Below, one piece after another: positions 37,981 to 46,390 of a DNA stretch of 64,000 bases (the stretch's first letter is position 1; each line of letters begins with the position of its first letter). The DNA comes from Lentzea cavernae. Lineage in GTDB: Bacteria; Actinomycetota; Actinomycetes; Mycobacteriales; Pseudonocardiaceae. The stretch covers positions 267,528 to 331,527 of the forward strand of contig NZ_BNAR01000003.1 in NCBI RefSeq assembly GCF_014653695.1, in the 5' to 3' direction. Below the pieces are notes generated by a model that saw only the letters and a program-made list of their open reading frames with translations, had not been told where the DNA came from and searched no databases. The translations under genes and the position numbers were made by a program.

Positions 37981-38269
37981 CTGGTTGCGTCGCGTTCAGC
38001 CGTTGATCGGCAACGTCGTCGACACGAGGGAACCCTAGAAAGCGCGAAGCACGGCGGCCGACCGTCCGGACGGGCACCGTGCTCACTTCTCCGGCTTACG
38101 GGCCGAAGCTGACACCAGATTACCAAACCGCCCGAGCGAGGCAAGCTCGTTCACCCGAAGGTGGATCACCGGCGATGTGCCCCCGAACACGTGTCGCGGG
38201 GATGAACTCGCAGCTCAGGTAGGCTCTCGAGGTACCGCCAGCCCTCCCATTCCCCAGGAGCAGTCTGTC
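37981..38269 (+). other. Non-coding leader upstream of purSQL
   Basis: This 289-bp stretch has no supportable gene. It contains a perfect 12-bp palindrome CCGTCCGGACGG (38062-38073) nested in a 7-bp outer stem (AGCACGG 38048-38054 with CCGTGCT 38077-38083), and further on a short CGAGC/GCTCG stem. A CAGGAG lies nine bases before the purS GTG. The stems may terminate the DUF3800 gene or regulate purSQL; no known purine riboswitch fold was recognised. Confidence 0.5.
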
Positions 38270-38509
38270 GTGGCCCGAGTCGTCGTCGACGTCATGCCGA
38301 AGCCCGAGATCCTCGACCCCCAAGGCCAGGCGGTGGCGAACGCGCTGCCCCGGCTCGGTTTCGAGGGCATCACCGCCGTCCGCCAGGGCAAGCACTTCGA
38401 GCTGGAGGTCGCCGACGACGTCGACGACGCCACGCTCGCCAAGATCGCCGAGACCTTCCTCGCCAACCCCGTGATCGAGGACTGGACCGTGCGCAGGGTC
38501 GAGGCATGA
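38270..38509 (+). CDS. purS: FGAM synthase subunit PurS
   Basis: This 79-residue PurS is the small bridging subunit of the three-part formylglycinamidine ribonucleotide synthetase. It has the family start [30 protein letters not shown] in the middle and the end [10 protein letters not shown]. It starts at GTG 38270 behind CAGGAG and ends on an ATGA overlap with purQ. Confidence 0.96.
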   Translation: MARVVVDVMPKPEILDPQGQAVANALPRLGFEGITAVRQGKHFELEVADDVDDATLAKIAETFLANPVIEDWTVRRVEA

Positions 38510-39216
38510 GGGTCGGTGTCGTCACCTTCCCCGGCACGCTCGACGACGTGGACGCGCAGCGCGCCGTCCGGTACGCCGACGGGGAAGCCGTGCCGTTGTG
38601 GCACGGGGACCGCGACCTGAAGGGCGTTGACGCGGTCATCGTGCCCGGTGGGTTCTCGTACGGTGATTACCTGCGGTGCGGTGCCATCGCGCGGTTCGCG
38701 CCCGTCATGCAGGAAGTGGTCGAGGCCGCGAACAAGGGCATGCCGGTTCTGGGCATCTGCAACGGTTTCCAGATCCTCGCCGAGGCCCACCTGCTGCCCG
38801 GCGCGTTGACCCGCAACCACAAGCTGCACTTCGTGTGCCGCGACCAGTGGCTGAAAGTCGAGAACAACAGCACCGCGTGGACCGGCAGGTACGACCTGAA
38901 CGCCGAGATCCTCGTGCCGCTGAAGTCGGGCGAGGGCGGTTACCAGGCCGACCAGACGACTCTCGACGAGCTCGAGGGTGAGGGCAGGGTCGTCTTCCGG
39001 TACGTCGGTGACAACCCCAACGGCAGCCGCAACAACATCGCGGGCATCACCAACGCCAGGGGCAACGTCGTCGGCCTGATGCCGCACCCCGAGCACGCCA
39101 TCGACGCGCTCACCGGCCCCACGGACGACGGACTGGGCATGTTCCTGTCCCTGCTCGACCTGGTGGGGGCGGGTTCCCTGCAGGGGGTCGGAATTGGCAC
39201 AGAGGTGAAGGCATGA
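38506..39216 (+). CDS. purQ: FGAM synthase glutaminase subunit PurQ
   Basis: PurQ (236 residues) releases ammonia from glutamine for PurL. The class I amidotransferase nucleophile is in [11 protein letters not shown], oxyanion residues lie in [12 protein letters not shown], and the His-Glu dyad is in MPHPEHAID. It overlaps purS and purL by four bases each (ATGA), so the three subunits are translationally coupled. Confidence 0.97.
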   Translation: MRVGVVTFPGTLDDVDAQRAVRYADGEAVPLWHGDRDLKGVDAVIVPGGFSYGDYLRCGAIARFAPVMQEVVEAANKGMPVLGICNGFQILAEAHLLPGALTRNHKLHFVCRDQWLKVENNSTAWTGRYDLNAEILVPLKSGEGGYQADQTTLDELEGEGRVVFRYVGDNPNGSRNNIAGITNARGNVVGLMPHPEHAIDALTGPTDDGLGMFLSLLDLVGAGSLQGVGIGTEVKA

Positions 39217-41471
39217 TCGACACCGTCAAGAACGCCGAGGCGACCCCCGAGCAGGAGCAGCCGTACGCGGAGCTGGGCCTGAAGGACGACGAGTACGCGC
39301 GCATCAAGGAGATCCTGAAGCGCCGCCCCACCGACGCCGAACTGGCGATGTACTCGGTCATGTGGAGCGAGCACTGCTCCTACAAGTCGTCCAAGGTGCA
39401 CCTGAAGTACTTCGGCGACACCACGACCGACGAGATGCGCAGCAAGATGCTCGCGGGCATCGGCGAGAACGCCGGCGTCGTCGACATCGGCGACGGCTGG
39501 GCCGTCACGTTCAAGCTCGAGAGCCACAACCACCCGTCGTACGTCGAGCCCTACCAGGGCGCCGCGACGGGCGTCGGCGGCATCGTGCGCGACATCCTCG
39601 CGATGGGCGCGCGGCCGCTCGCGGTCATGGACCCGCTGCGGTTCGGCAGGCCCGACGCCGAGGACACGAAGCGCGTCCTGCCCGGCATCGTCGCGGGCGT
39701 CGGCGGCTACGGGAACTGCCTGGGCCTGCCGAACATCGGCGGCGAGGTCGTCTTCGACGAGTCCTACCAGGGCAACCCGCTGGTCAACGCCCTGTGCGTA
39801 GGCGCGATGCGCACCGAGGACCTGCACCTCGCCCACGCGAGCGGCACCGGCAACAAGGTCATCCTCTACGGCGCGCGCACCGGCCTCGACGGCATCGGCG
39901 GCGTCAGCGTCCTCGCCAGCGAGACGTTCGACGACACGGCCGGCAAGCGCAAGAAGCTGCCGAGCGTCCAGGTCGGCGACCCGTTCACCGAGAAGGTCCT
40001 GATCGAGTGCTCCCTCGAGCTCTTCGAGAAGGGCATCGTCGCCGGCATCCAGGACCTCGGCGGCGCGGGCCTGTCCTGCGCGACGTCCGAACTCGCCTCC
40101 GCGGGCGACGGCGGCATGCACGTCTGGCTGGACCGCGTCCCCCTGCGCGCCACCGGCATGACCCCCGCGGAAATCCTCTCCAGCGAGTCCCAGGAACGCA
40201 TGTGCGCGGTGGTCGAACCGGCCAACGTCGAGGCGTTCATGGAGGTCTGCGCGAAGTGGGACGTCATCGCCACCGAGATCGGCGAGGTGACCGAAGGCGA
40301 CCGCCTGGTCATCACCTACCACGACGAGGTCGTCGTGGACGTCCCCCCGCGCACCGTCGCCCACGAGGGCCCGGTCTACACCAGGCCGATCCAGCGCCCG
40401 GCAGACCAGGACGACCTCCAGGCGAACACCCCCAACAGCCTCCCGAGGCCCGCGAAGGACGACCTGCTGGCCCTGATCAAGACCATGGCGGCCAGCCCCA
40501 ACCTGGCCTCCAAGAAGTGGGTCACCCAGCAGTACGACCGCTACGTCCGCGGCGGCACCGTCCTGGCCCAGCCGAGCGACAGCGGCATGATCCGCATCGA
40601 CGAGGAAACGGGCCGAGGCGTAGCCCTCTCCACCGACTGCAACGGCCGCTACACCAAGCTCGACCCCTACGAGGGCGCCAAACTCGCCCTGGCCGAGGCC
40701 TACCGCAACGTGGCCGCCACCGGCGCCACCCCGGTAGCCGTCACCAACTGCCTCAACTTCGGCTCCCCGGAGGACCCGGCGGTCATGTGGCAGTTCAAAC
40801 AGGCAGTCAAGGGCCTGGCCGACGGCTGCGCCGAACTCGGCATCCCGGTCACCGGCGGCAACGTCAGCTTCTACAACCAGACCGGCACCACCCCGATCCT
40901 CCCCACCCCGGTGGTGGGCGTCCTGGGAGTGATCGACGACGTCCGCCGCCGCATCCCCACCGGCATCGGCGCGGAAGCAGGCGAAACCCTCCTGCTCCTG
41001 GGCGAGACGCACGACGAGTTCGGCGGCTCGGAATGGGCACACCACGTCCACAACCACCTGGGCGGCCTCCCCCCGAAGGCAGACCTCAAGCGCGAGAAGC
41101 TCCTCGGCGAAATCCTCGTAGCGGGCTCCCGCGACGGCATGATCTCCGCCGCCCACGACCTCTCCGAAGGCGGCCTGGCCCAGGCCTTGGTCGAAACCTG
41201 CCTGATCGGCGAGGTGGGCGCACGAGTCTTCCCCGAGGGCGACCTGTTCACCGCCCTGTTCAGCGAGTCGGCAGGCCGCGTCCTGGTCGCCGTGCCCCGC
41301 ACCGAAGAACAGCGCTTCGTGGACATGTGCACCGCCCGCAGGCTCCCGTGGCGCAAGGTAGGCGTCGTGGACCCGGAGTCCAATGCCCTGGAGGTCCAGG
41401 GCCTGGGCGAACTCCCGCTGGACGAACTCCGCGAGGCCTGGGAAGGCACCCTCCCGGCACTATTCGACTAA
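39213..41471 (+). CDS. purL: FGAM synthase catalytic subunit PurL
   Basis: The 752-residue small-type PurL catalyses the ATP-dependent amidation of FGAR with PurS and PurQ. It has [16 protein letters not shown] and the ATP-site [20 protein letters not shown] near the start, [17 protein letters not shown] in the middle and [13 protein letters not shown] in the second repeat. A strong hairpin follows ten bases after the TAA stop. Confidence 0.98.
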   Translation: MIDTVKNAEATPEQEQPYAELGLKDDEYARIKEILKRRPTDAELAMYSVMWSEHCSYKSSKVHLKYFGDTTTDEMRSKMLAGIGENAGVVDIGDGWAVTFKLESHNHPSYVEPYQGAATGVGGIVRDILAMGARPLAVMDPLRFGRPDAEDTKRVLPGIVAGVGGYGNCLGLPNIGGEVVFDESYQGNPLVNALCVGAMRTEDLHLAHASGTGNKVILYGARTGLDGIGGVSVLASETFDDTAGKRKKLPSVQVGDPFTEKVLIECSLELFEKGIVAGIQDLGGAGLSCATSELASAGDGGMHVWLDRVPLRATGMTPAEILSSESQERMCAVVEPANVEAFMEVCAKWDVIATEIGEVTEGDRLVITYHDEVVVDVPPRTVAHEGPVYTRPIQRPADQDDLQANTPNSLPRPAKDDLLALIKTMAASPNLASKKWVTQQYDRYVRGGTVLAQPSDSGMIRIDEETGRGVALSTDCNGRYTKLDPYEGAKLALAEAYRNVAATGATPVAVTNCLNFGSPEDPAVMWQFKQAVKGLADGCAELGIPVTGGNVSFYNQTGTTPILPTPVVGVLGVIDDVRRRIPTGIGAEAGETLLLLGETHDEFGGSEWAHHVHNHLGGLPPKADLKREKLLGEILVAGSRDGMISAAHDLSEGGLAQALVETCLIGEVGARVFPEGDLFTALFSESAGRVLVAVPRTEEQRFVDMCTARRLPWRKVGVVDPESNALEVQGLGELPLDELREAWEGTLPALFD

Positions 41472-41480
41472 GCACAATAC

Positions 41481-41514
41481 GAAAGCCCCTTCCACACACG
41501 TGGGAGGGGCTTTC
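41481..41514 (+). terminator. Terminator of purSQL
   Basis: GAAAGCCCCTTCCAC pairs with GTGGGAGGGGCTTTC, giving a 15-bp stem with one wobble pair around an ACAC loop, ten bases after the purL stop codon. There is no long T-tract. It is the most stable hairpin of the region. Confidence 0.85.
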
Positions 41515-41553
41515 GCATGCGAACAGCGTGACCAAAGGGCCTTCGCATGCGAA
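41512..41553. repeat. Two copies of the palindrome TTCGCATGCGAA
   Basis: Perfect 12-bp palindromes lie at 41512-41523 and 41542-41553, each followed by CAGC and starting exactly 30 bases apart, about three helical turns. The first overlaps the right end of the purL terminator. They could be protein-binding sites or repeat debris. Confidence 0.7.
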
Positions 41554-41590
41554 CAGCAATGCCGAAGGCGAGGCCCCCACCAACCGCGAA

Positions 41591-41656
41591 GCGAAGCGAG
41601 CCGTAAGAGCCAAACAGATCGGAACCGCCAACCAGTGGCGACGCGAAGCGAGCCGT
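41591..41656. repeat. Direct repeat GCGAAGCGAGCCGT
   Basis: Two exact 14-base copies lie at 41591-41604 and 41643-41656. A 7-base inverted pair GTAAGAG/CTCTTAC (41603-41609 and 41662-41668) sits beside them. They are part of the repeat-filled, gene-free stretch between purL and the GH25 gene. Confidence 0.65.
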
Positions 41657-41696
41657 CCGAACTCTTACGACTGGGCGGCGGTGCAACCCCGGTCCT

Positions 41697-41822
41697 GCGA
41701 TTGGGGCTTGACCTTGAGTGGCGGGGTGCTACCCCTGATCGGGCACGGCCGGGCGCTTTTCAGCCCGGCTTTTCCGGCCGTCTCAGCGCCCCGCCAGAGG
41801 CTCAAGGTCAAGCCCCAATCGC
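41697..41822. repeat. 126-bp palindromic element
   Basis: A perfect 22-base terminal inverted repeat (41697-41718 and 41801-41822, beginning GCGATTGGGGCTTGACC) continues inward, after a 4-base offset, with an 11-of-12 match. The 54-base centre holds smaller stems such as CCGGGC/GCCCGG. It looks like a cruciform or MITE-sized element. It has no ORF, and no clear target duplication was seen. Confidence 0.85.
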
Positions 41823-41846
41823 CAGCCTTTGATTCGTCACGACCCG

Positions 41847-41938
41847 CGCAACCACCAACGCAACGCAACCAACTCCCACGGAACGCAACCAACCCCGCTG
41901 GAACCGGCAACAACCAACGCAACCCGACCCGCGCAACC
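41847..41938. repeat. CGCAACC-type short repeats
   Basis: Five copies of CGCAACC occur in 92 bases (starting at 41847, 41864, 41884, 41918 and 41932), embedded in C/A-rich sequence. The spacing is irregular. They lie just beyond the stop codon of the GH25 lysozyme gene. Function is unknown; simple low-complexity drift is possible. Confidence 0.6.
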
Positions 41939-41944
41939 CCAACC

Positions 41945-42733
41945 TCAACTAGCAGCAATCCGCTGCAGCTGCTCCATCCGCCCGTTGAACAAGTTCTGAT
42001 CCCCAGGAAAATACCCAGCCGCCTGCCACTGCCAAATCGTGTGAAAATCAAACCCAACCGGCAGAGCCCCAAGCTTGGAACTGTAATGCGCAATCCACAA
42101 AGGATTGTTGTCCCCAAACCGAACCGACCCACCAACACACTTGTTCCACCAGCTGGTGGAAGTGTAAATGGCCGGATACCGCTTGGTCCGAGCAAAAACA
42201 GTATCGCTAAAAGCCTTGACCCACCCAGTCATGGCAGCCTGACTCATGCCATAACAAGTATCCCCATAAGGGTTGTACTCCATGTCCAACGCAGGCGGCA
42301 AAGTCCGCCCATCGGCAGACCACCCACCCCCGTTGTCAACGAAGAAGTTGGCCTGAGCCGCCCCACCAGCCCGATCCGGCAACGCAAAATGATAAGCACC
42401 ACGAATCATCCCGACGCCGAACGACCCGTCGTACTGCTGAGTGAACTTCGGGTTCAAATAATGAACCCCCTCAGTGGCCTTCACATACGAGAACCGAGCC
42501 CCCTTGTCCCAAGAGGACTTCCAGTCCACATCCCCCTGATGACTGGACACGTCCATCCCGGGCACCTTGCCCTCAACAGGCGGTGACTCCGCCCGAGAGG
42601 TACCCGCCCCCTCGTGTTTGAGGATCTGGGAGCCCGCCGTGTGGTCCGCGGAGCCCTCGGGCAAGGGCGCCGCGGACGCGGGGGCCGGCGTCATGCCGGC
42701 GACGATCGCCACGATGCTGATCAAGGTCCGCAT
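41945..42733 (-). CDS. Secreted GH25 lysozyme (muramidase)
   Basis: This 262-residue enzyme cuts the MurNAc-GlcNAc bond of peptidoglycan. It has a signal peptide (RTLISIVAIVAGMTPAPASA), a short linker, then the GH25 start GMDVSSHQGDVDW, the catalytic pair in ALDMEYNP and later TSTSWWNKC and IWQWQAAGYFPG. Compared with its neighbours the C-terminal two-thirds has unusually A-rich, low-GC codons (about 54% GC by hand over 42001-42240), hinting at a different origin. It is separated from purL by 473 bp of repeats. Confidence 0.93.
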   Translation of the reverse strand: MRTLISIVAIVAGMTPAPASAAPLPEGSADHTAGSQILKHEGAGTSRAESPPVEGKVPGMDVSSHQGDVDWKSSWDKGARFSYVKATEGVHYLNPKFTQQYDGSFGVGMIRGAYHFALPDRAGGAAQANFFVDNGGGWSADGRTLPPALDMEYNPYGDTCYGMSQAAMTGWVKAFSDTVFARTKRYPAIYTSTSWWNKCVGGSVRFGDNNPLWIAHYSSKLGALPVGFDFHTIWQWQAAGYFPGDQNLFNGRMEQLQRIAAS

Positions 42734-42775
42734 GGAGTAGATCGTGCGACCATTTGTCGCAATTTGCTACCGGCG

Positions 42776-43624
42776 TCACCCGTCCAGGCGGGAGAGCTCC
42801 TCGGCGGTCAACTCCAGGTGGGTGGCGGAGGCCGAATCCTGGATGCTCGCCGGTCGGGAAGCACCCGGAATGGGGACTACCACTTCCGACTTCGCCAGCA
42901 TCCACGCGAGGCAGACCTGGTGGGCGCTCACGCCGTGGGCGTCGCCGACCTCCTTGAACGGGCCGCTCAGCGCGCCCGCCTTGCCGATGCCGCCGAACGG
43001 GCTCCACGGCAGGAACGCGATGCCGAGCTTCGCGCACAGCTCCAGCTCGGGTTCGCTCGATCGGAACACCGGTGAGAACTGGTTCTGCACGGCCGCGAGG
43101 CGTCCGCCGAGGATCTCGTTGGCCTGCACGATCTCGTCCGGGTTGAAGTTCGAGACGCCCGCGTAGCGGATCTTGCCGTTGTCGAGCAGTTCCTTCAGGG
43201 CGCCGACCGACTCGGCGATCGGCGTCTTCGGGTCGGGCCGGTGGAACTGGTAGAGGAAGATCTGGTCGACGCCGAGCCGCCGCAGCGACCCGTCGACGGC
43301 CTTGCGCAGGTACTCGGGCCGTCCGTCGAGGGCCCAGCCGCCGCCGGACACGCGCGTGTGGCCGCCCTTGGTGGCCACGAACACCTCTTCCGAACGGCCG
43401 CGCAGCCCTTCGGCGATCAGCTCCTCGTTGTGGCCGAAGTCGGTGTCGTCGAGCGAGTAGGCGTCGGCGGTGTCGATGAACGTCACGCCCGCGTCCAGCG
43501 CGGCGTGGATGGTCTCGATCGCCTGCGCGCGCTCCGGCCTCCCCTCGACGGAGATGGGCATGCCGCCCAGGCCGATGGCGCTGACTTCGACTTCTCCGAT
43601 ACGACGCTTCTGCATGTCTCCCAC
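42776..43624 (-). CDS. Aldo/keto reductase
   Basis: This 282-residue NADPH-dependent oxidoreductase of the AKR fold has the catalytic Asp-Tyr in FIDTADAYS, Lys in FVATKGG and His in LYQFHRPDPKT. The C-terminus has the cofactor loop VVPIPGASRPASIQDS. It is probably controlled by the divergent LysR gene 66 bp away. The substrate is unknown. The GTG start at 43624 follows AGAAGGG; ATG 43615 is also possible. Confidence 0.9.
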   Translation of the reverse strand: MGDMQKRRIGEVEVSAIGLGGMPISVEGRPERAQAIETIHAALDAGVTFIDTADAYSLDDTDFGHNEELIAEGLRGRSEEVFVATKGGHTRVSGGGWALDGRPEYLRKAVDGSLRRLGVDQIFLYQFHRPDPKTPIAESVGALKELLDNGKIRYAGVSNFNPDEIVQANEILGGRLAAVQNQFSPVFRSSEPELELCAKLGIAFLPWSPFGGIGKAGALSGPFKEVGDAHGVSAHQVCLAWMLAKSEVVVPIPGASRPASIQDSASATHLELTAEELSRLDG

Positions 43625-43690
43625 TCTGGACCCTTCTGATTAAGCTGTCCAACGCAAGGAAGTGATCTCATTCAGCAGCTTGGATGATGA

Positions 43691-44593
43691 ATGGTGGAAC
43701 TCAGACAGCTCGAGTACTTCGTGGCCGTGGCCGAGGAGTGCCACTTCACGAGGGCTGCCAAACGCATGCACGTGGCCCAGTCGGGGCTGTCGGCGTCGAT
43801 CAGGGCGCTGGAGGTGGAGCTGGGCGCGCCGCTGTTCCTGCGCACCACCCGGCAGGTCGAGCTGACCCAGGCGGGCAGGGCGCTCTTACCGGAGGCGCGC
43901 AGGGCCCTGGGCAGCGTCGAGTCGGCCAAGGACGCGGTCGCGGCGGTGCAGGGCCTGCTGCGCGGCACGTTGTCCGTCGGCAGCCTGCAGTGCCTGCACG
44001 TGGTGCACCTGCCCGCGGTGCTGTCGCGGTTCCACGAGCTGCACCCCGGTGTGGAGATCAGGATGCGCCAGTCCGGCAACGCCGAACTGGTCGAGGACGT
44101 GCGCGCGGGACGCCTCGACCTCGCGTTCGTCACCCGTCAGCCGAAGATCGCCGACGACCTGCGGGTGTCCACTTTGTCCAGTGAGCCGCTCGTGCTCGCG
44201 TGCTCGCCGCAAAGCCCCTTCGCCACGAGGGAATCCGTCGAACTCGCCGAGCTGGACGGCCGATCGTTCGTCGACTTCAACGCCGACTGGGGCACGCGCG
44301 ACGAGGTCGACCGGGCGCTCGCCGCCGCCGGTGTCGAGCGGCGGGTCGCGGTCGAGGTCAACGACGTGCACTCACTTCTGGACTTCGTCGGCTTTGGTCT
44401 CGGGGTCGCGCTCGTCCCGCAGTCCTTCGCGAACAAGTCGGACTCGGTCCGCTTTCTCGGGATCCGCGGCGACGTGGACGTCCCCTTCGCGGAGACGGTC
44501 GTGGTCACCGGCAACACCCCGGGTGCCGCCGCCGGTGTTCTTCTCGACGTGGTCTTCGAGGCGCGGGCGGGCAGGCTCCGGGTCGCCGGATAG
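43691..44593 (+). CDS. LysR-family transcriptional regulator
   Basis: The product has 300 residues: an N-terminal winged helix-turn-helix (LEYFVAVAEECHFTRAAKRM then AQSGLSASIRALEVELG) and a C-terminal substrate-binding domain from about residue 90. It is divergent from the aldo/keto reductase gene, the classical LysR arrangement, so it probably regulates that gene. Its last 222 bp run antisense to the pentapeptide-repeat gene. Confidence 0.93.
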   Translation: MVELRQLEYFVAVAEECHFTRAAKRMHVAQSGLSASIRALEVELGAPLFLRTTRQVELTQAGRALLPEARRALGSVESAKDAVAAVQGLLRGTLSVGSLQCLHVVHLPAVLSRFHELHPGVEIRMRQSGNAELVEDVRAGRLDLAFVTRQPKIADDLRVSTLSSEPLVLACSPQSPFATRESVELAELDGRSFVDFNADWGTRDEVDRALAAAGVERRVAVEVNDVHSLLDFVGFGLGVALVPQSFANKSDSVRFLGIRGDVDVPFAETVVVTGNTPGAAAGVLLDVVFEARAGRLRVAG

Positions 44594-45451
44594 CTTCCAG
44601 CCCTCGTGCGCGGTCCGCATCGCCGTGCCGGGCAGCACTTCCAGCTCGCCGATCTGCCTGGCCGGTGGCGGATCGGTCAGCGCCAGGAACGTGCCGACCG
44701 TCGCGGCGCGGACGTCGACCTCCCCCTTGAACGTGACCTCGCTGAACGCGACCCCGCCGTCGAACCTCGTCTCCGTGAGGTTCAACCGGCCGTGGAAGGT
44801 GGCGCCGGAGAAGAGCGTGGTCTTGCGGATCTCCATGCGGGGCAGCGCCGTGATGCCGTAGAACTGCGCCCGGCGCGCGATGAACCTGTTGACCCGCCTG
44901 CCGTCCAGCTGGAAGTACTCCAGGGCGGCACCGGTCAGGTCGAGGTCGTAGTACACCTTCTTCTTGTCGTCGCCCCACGAGAGCAGGTCGCGGATCAGGC
45001 GTTGTGCGGTCCGCCGGACCTGCTGCTCCCGCTGCTCGTCCTGCGGCACCTCCTCAAGCAGCACCGTGTCCGGGTCGGCGCCGTTCTCGGCCCAGGACGG
45101 GTGCGCGAAGGGCCGGCGCAGGTACGCGCACAGGACGTCGAGGACGGTCTGCGTGTAGCGGGGCGTGGAGGTCGCGAGCCACACCAGTGAGTGCATCGCG
45201 CCCACGCGCACCTGGTCGGCCTCGTTGCCGAGCATCTCGACCGAACGCGCGAACCGTTCGTCGGCGACCTTCTCGCTCTCCAGCGAGTGCTTGAGGTGGT
45301 TGAGGTACAACGCGTACAGCGCGACGACCGCACCGCCCGCGACACCGGCGGTCTTCACGATCTCGACCGCCGGTGCCTTGACCAGGTAGAGCAGGACCGC
45401 TGTCGCCGCGGTGACCACCGCGGCGGAGATGACTGCGACGAGCCACTTCAC
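44372..45451 (-). CDS. Membrane protein with pentapeptide-like repeats, copy 2
   Basis: The product has 359 residues. Two N-terminal hydrophobic segments (VISAAVVTAATAVLLYLV; VAGGAVVALYALYLN) precede a helical segment with VADERFARSVEMLGNEADQV and RVGAMHSLVWLATSTPRYT. Next come pentapeptide-like strands (TLFSGATFHGRLNLTETRFD ... VAFSEVTFKGEVDVRAA). The last ~74 residues are antisense to LysR and have no family character, so the original stop codon may have been lost. Paralogous to the adjacent upstream gene, one base away. Function unknown. Confidence 0.75.
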   Translation of the reverse strand: MKWLVAVISAAVVTAATAVLLYLVKAPAVEIVKTAGVAGGAVVALYALYLNHLKHSLESEKVADERFARSVEMLGNEADQVRVGAMHSLVWLATSTPRYTQTVLDVLCAYLRRPFAHPSWAENGADPDTVLLEEVPQDEQREQQVRRTAQRLIRDLLSWGDDKKKVYYDLDLTGAALEYFQLDGRRVNRFIARRAQFYGITALPRMEIRKTTLFSGATFHGRLNLTETRFDGGVAFSEVTFKGEVDVRAATVGTFLALTDPPPARQIGELEVLPGTAMRTAHEGWKLSGDPEPARPRLEDHVEKNTGGGTRGVAGDHDRLREGDVHVAADPEKADRVRLVREGLRDERDPETKADEVQK

Positions 45452-45452
45452 G

Positions 45453-46319
45453 TCAGTTCCTCCACGCTTCGGGCAGATCGGCCTTCACCGCGAACGCACA
45501 GCCGTCCGCCTTCACGTCCGCCCACGTCGAACCGGTGAACTTCGTCTCGCCGCCGAACTTCGTCTCCGTGAAGAGCGCGATGCCCCGTGCCGTGAACCTG
45601 CTGAACCACGCCTTGCCCGCGATCTCGGTGTGGTGCATGTGGAACCGGCCGTTCATCGTCGCCTCGGTGACGTAGAAGTGGCCGTGGATCTTCATGTGGT
45701 GGAAGGAGTTCGAGTCCTCGAAGTGGGCGACCCGCATGTAGAGGTCACCGACCTGCCGGTACGACAGGTCCATGAACTCCAGGTGCGCCTTGGTCAGGTT
45801 GAGGTCGTAGATCGGCGGGTTCTTCTCCTCCAGGCGCGGCAGGAGGTCCTCGATCAGCCGCTGCGAGGTGAGCCGGACCTCCAGTTCGATCTCCTCGGGG
45901 TCGTTCTTCGTCTTGCGGTACGGCTGGCGCAGGTACGCGCAGAGGATGTCCAGCACGGTCTGGGTGTACTCGGCCCTGGACTTGGCGAGGCCGGCGAGCG
46001 CGTGCATGGCGCCCACCCGCACCTGCGCGGTCTCGTGGCCCAGCAGCTCCACGGCGCGCGCGAACCGTTCGTCGGCAACGCGGGACCGGTCGTGCTCGAT
46101 GCGCTGGCTCTCGAGCTCCTGGCGCGCCTCCTCGACCTTGCGGCGCCGGTCGTTCAGCCACAACGCGTACAGCGCGACGATCGCACCGCCCGCGAGGCCG
46201 CCGGTCTTGATCGCCTCGTGCTTCGGCGCGCCGGGGTCGATGAGCAGCAACGCGCCGCCGACCAGCAGAAACGCGCCGATCGAGGCGAGAATGGTCGACA
46301 GGAGCAAACTTTTCCTCAC
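45453..46319 (-). CDS. Membrane protein with pentapeptide-like repeats, copy 1
   Basis: The product has 288 residues and the same plan as the following gene: two hydrophobic segments (ILASIGAFLLVGGALLLI; GLAGGAIVALYALWLN), the helical stretch VADERFARAVELLGHETAQV, then RVGAMHALAGLAKSRAEYT, and strand-like repeats ending in ETKFGGETKFTGSTWADVK. It is shorter at the C-terminus than copy 2, which supports the view that copy 2 reads through. The two are a tandem duplication and probably one operon. Function unknown. Confidence 0.8.
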   Translation of the reverse strand: MRKSLLLSTILASIGAFLLVGGALLLIDPGAPKHEAIKTGGLAGGAIVALYALWLNDRRRKVEEARQELESQRIEHDRSRVADERFARAVELLGHETAQVRVGAMHALAGLAKSRAEYTQTVLDILCAYLRQPYRKTKNDPEEIELEVRLTSQRLIEDLLPRLEEKNPPIYDLNLTKAHLEFMDLSYRQVGDLYMRVAHFEDSNSFHHMKIHGHFYVTEATMNGRFHMHHTEIAGKAWFSRFTARGIALFTETKFGGETKFTGSTWADVKADGCAFAVKADLPEAWRN

Positions 46320-46390
46320 GAGGTCGGCATTCTGCCAAGCGCCGGGTGCATGATGGGCTCGAACGGTCCGAACGCGGGTGGGGTGAGCGA

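Noticed and set aside
37981..38269. Purine riboswitch upstream of purSQL
   Set aside because: The stems present do not form the three-way junction with the conserved loop bases of purine or PRPP riboswitches that I could recognise.
38940..41156. 738-codon open frame on the - strand opposite purL
   Set aside because: It mirrors purQL codons, has shadow-type composition and shows no recognisable motif.
39362..42586. 1074-codon open frame on the + strand through purL and beyond
   Set aside because: It is the alternative frame of purL and runs antisense through the lysozyme gene. It is Arg/Pro/Gly-rich, with no domain and no ribosome-binding site.
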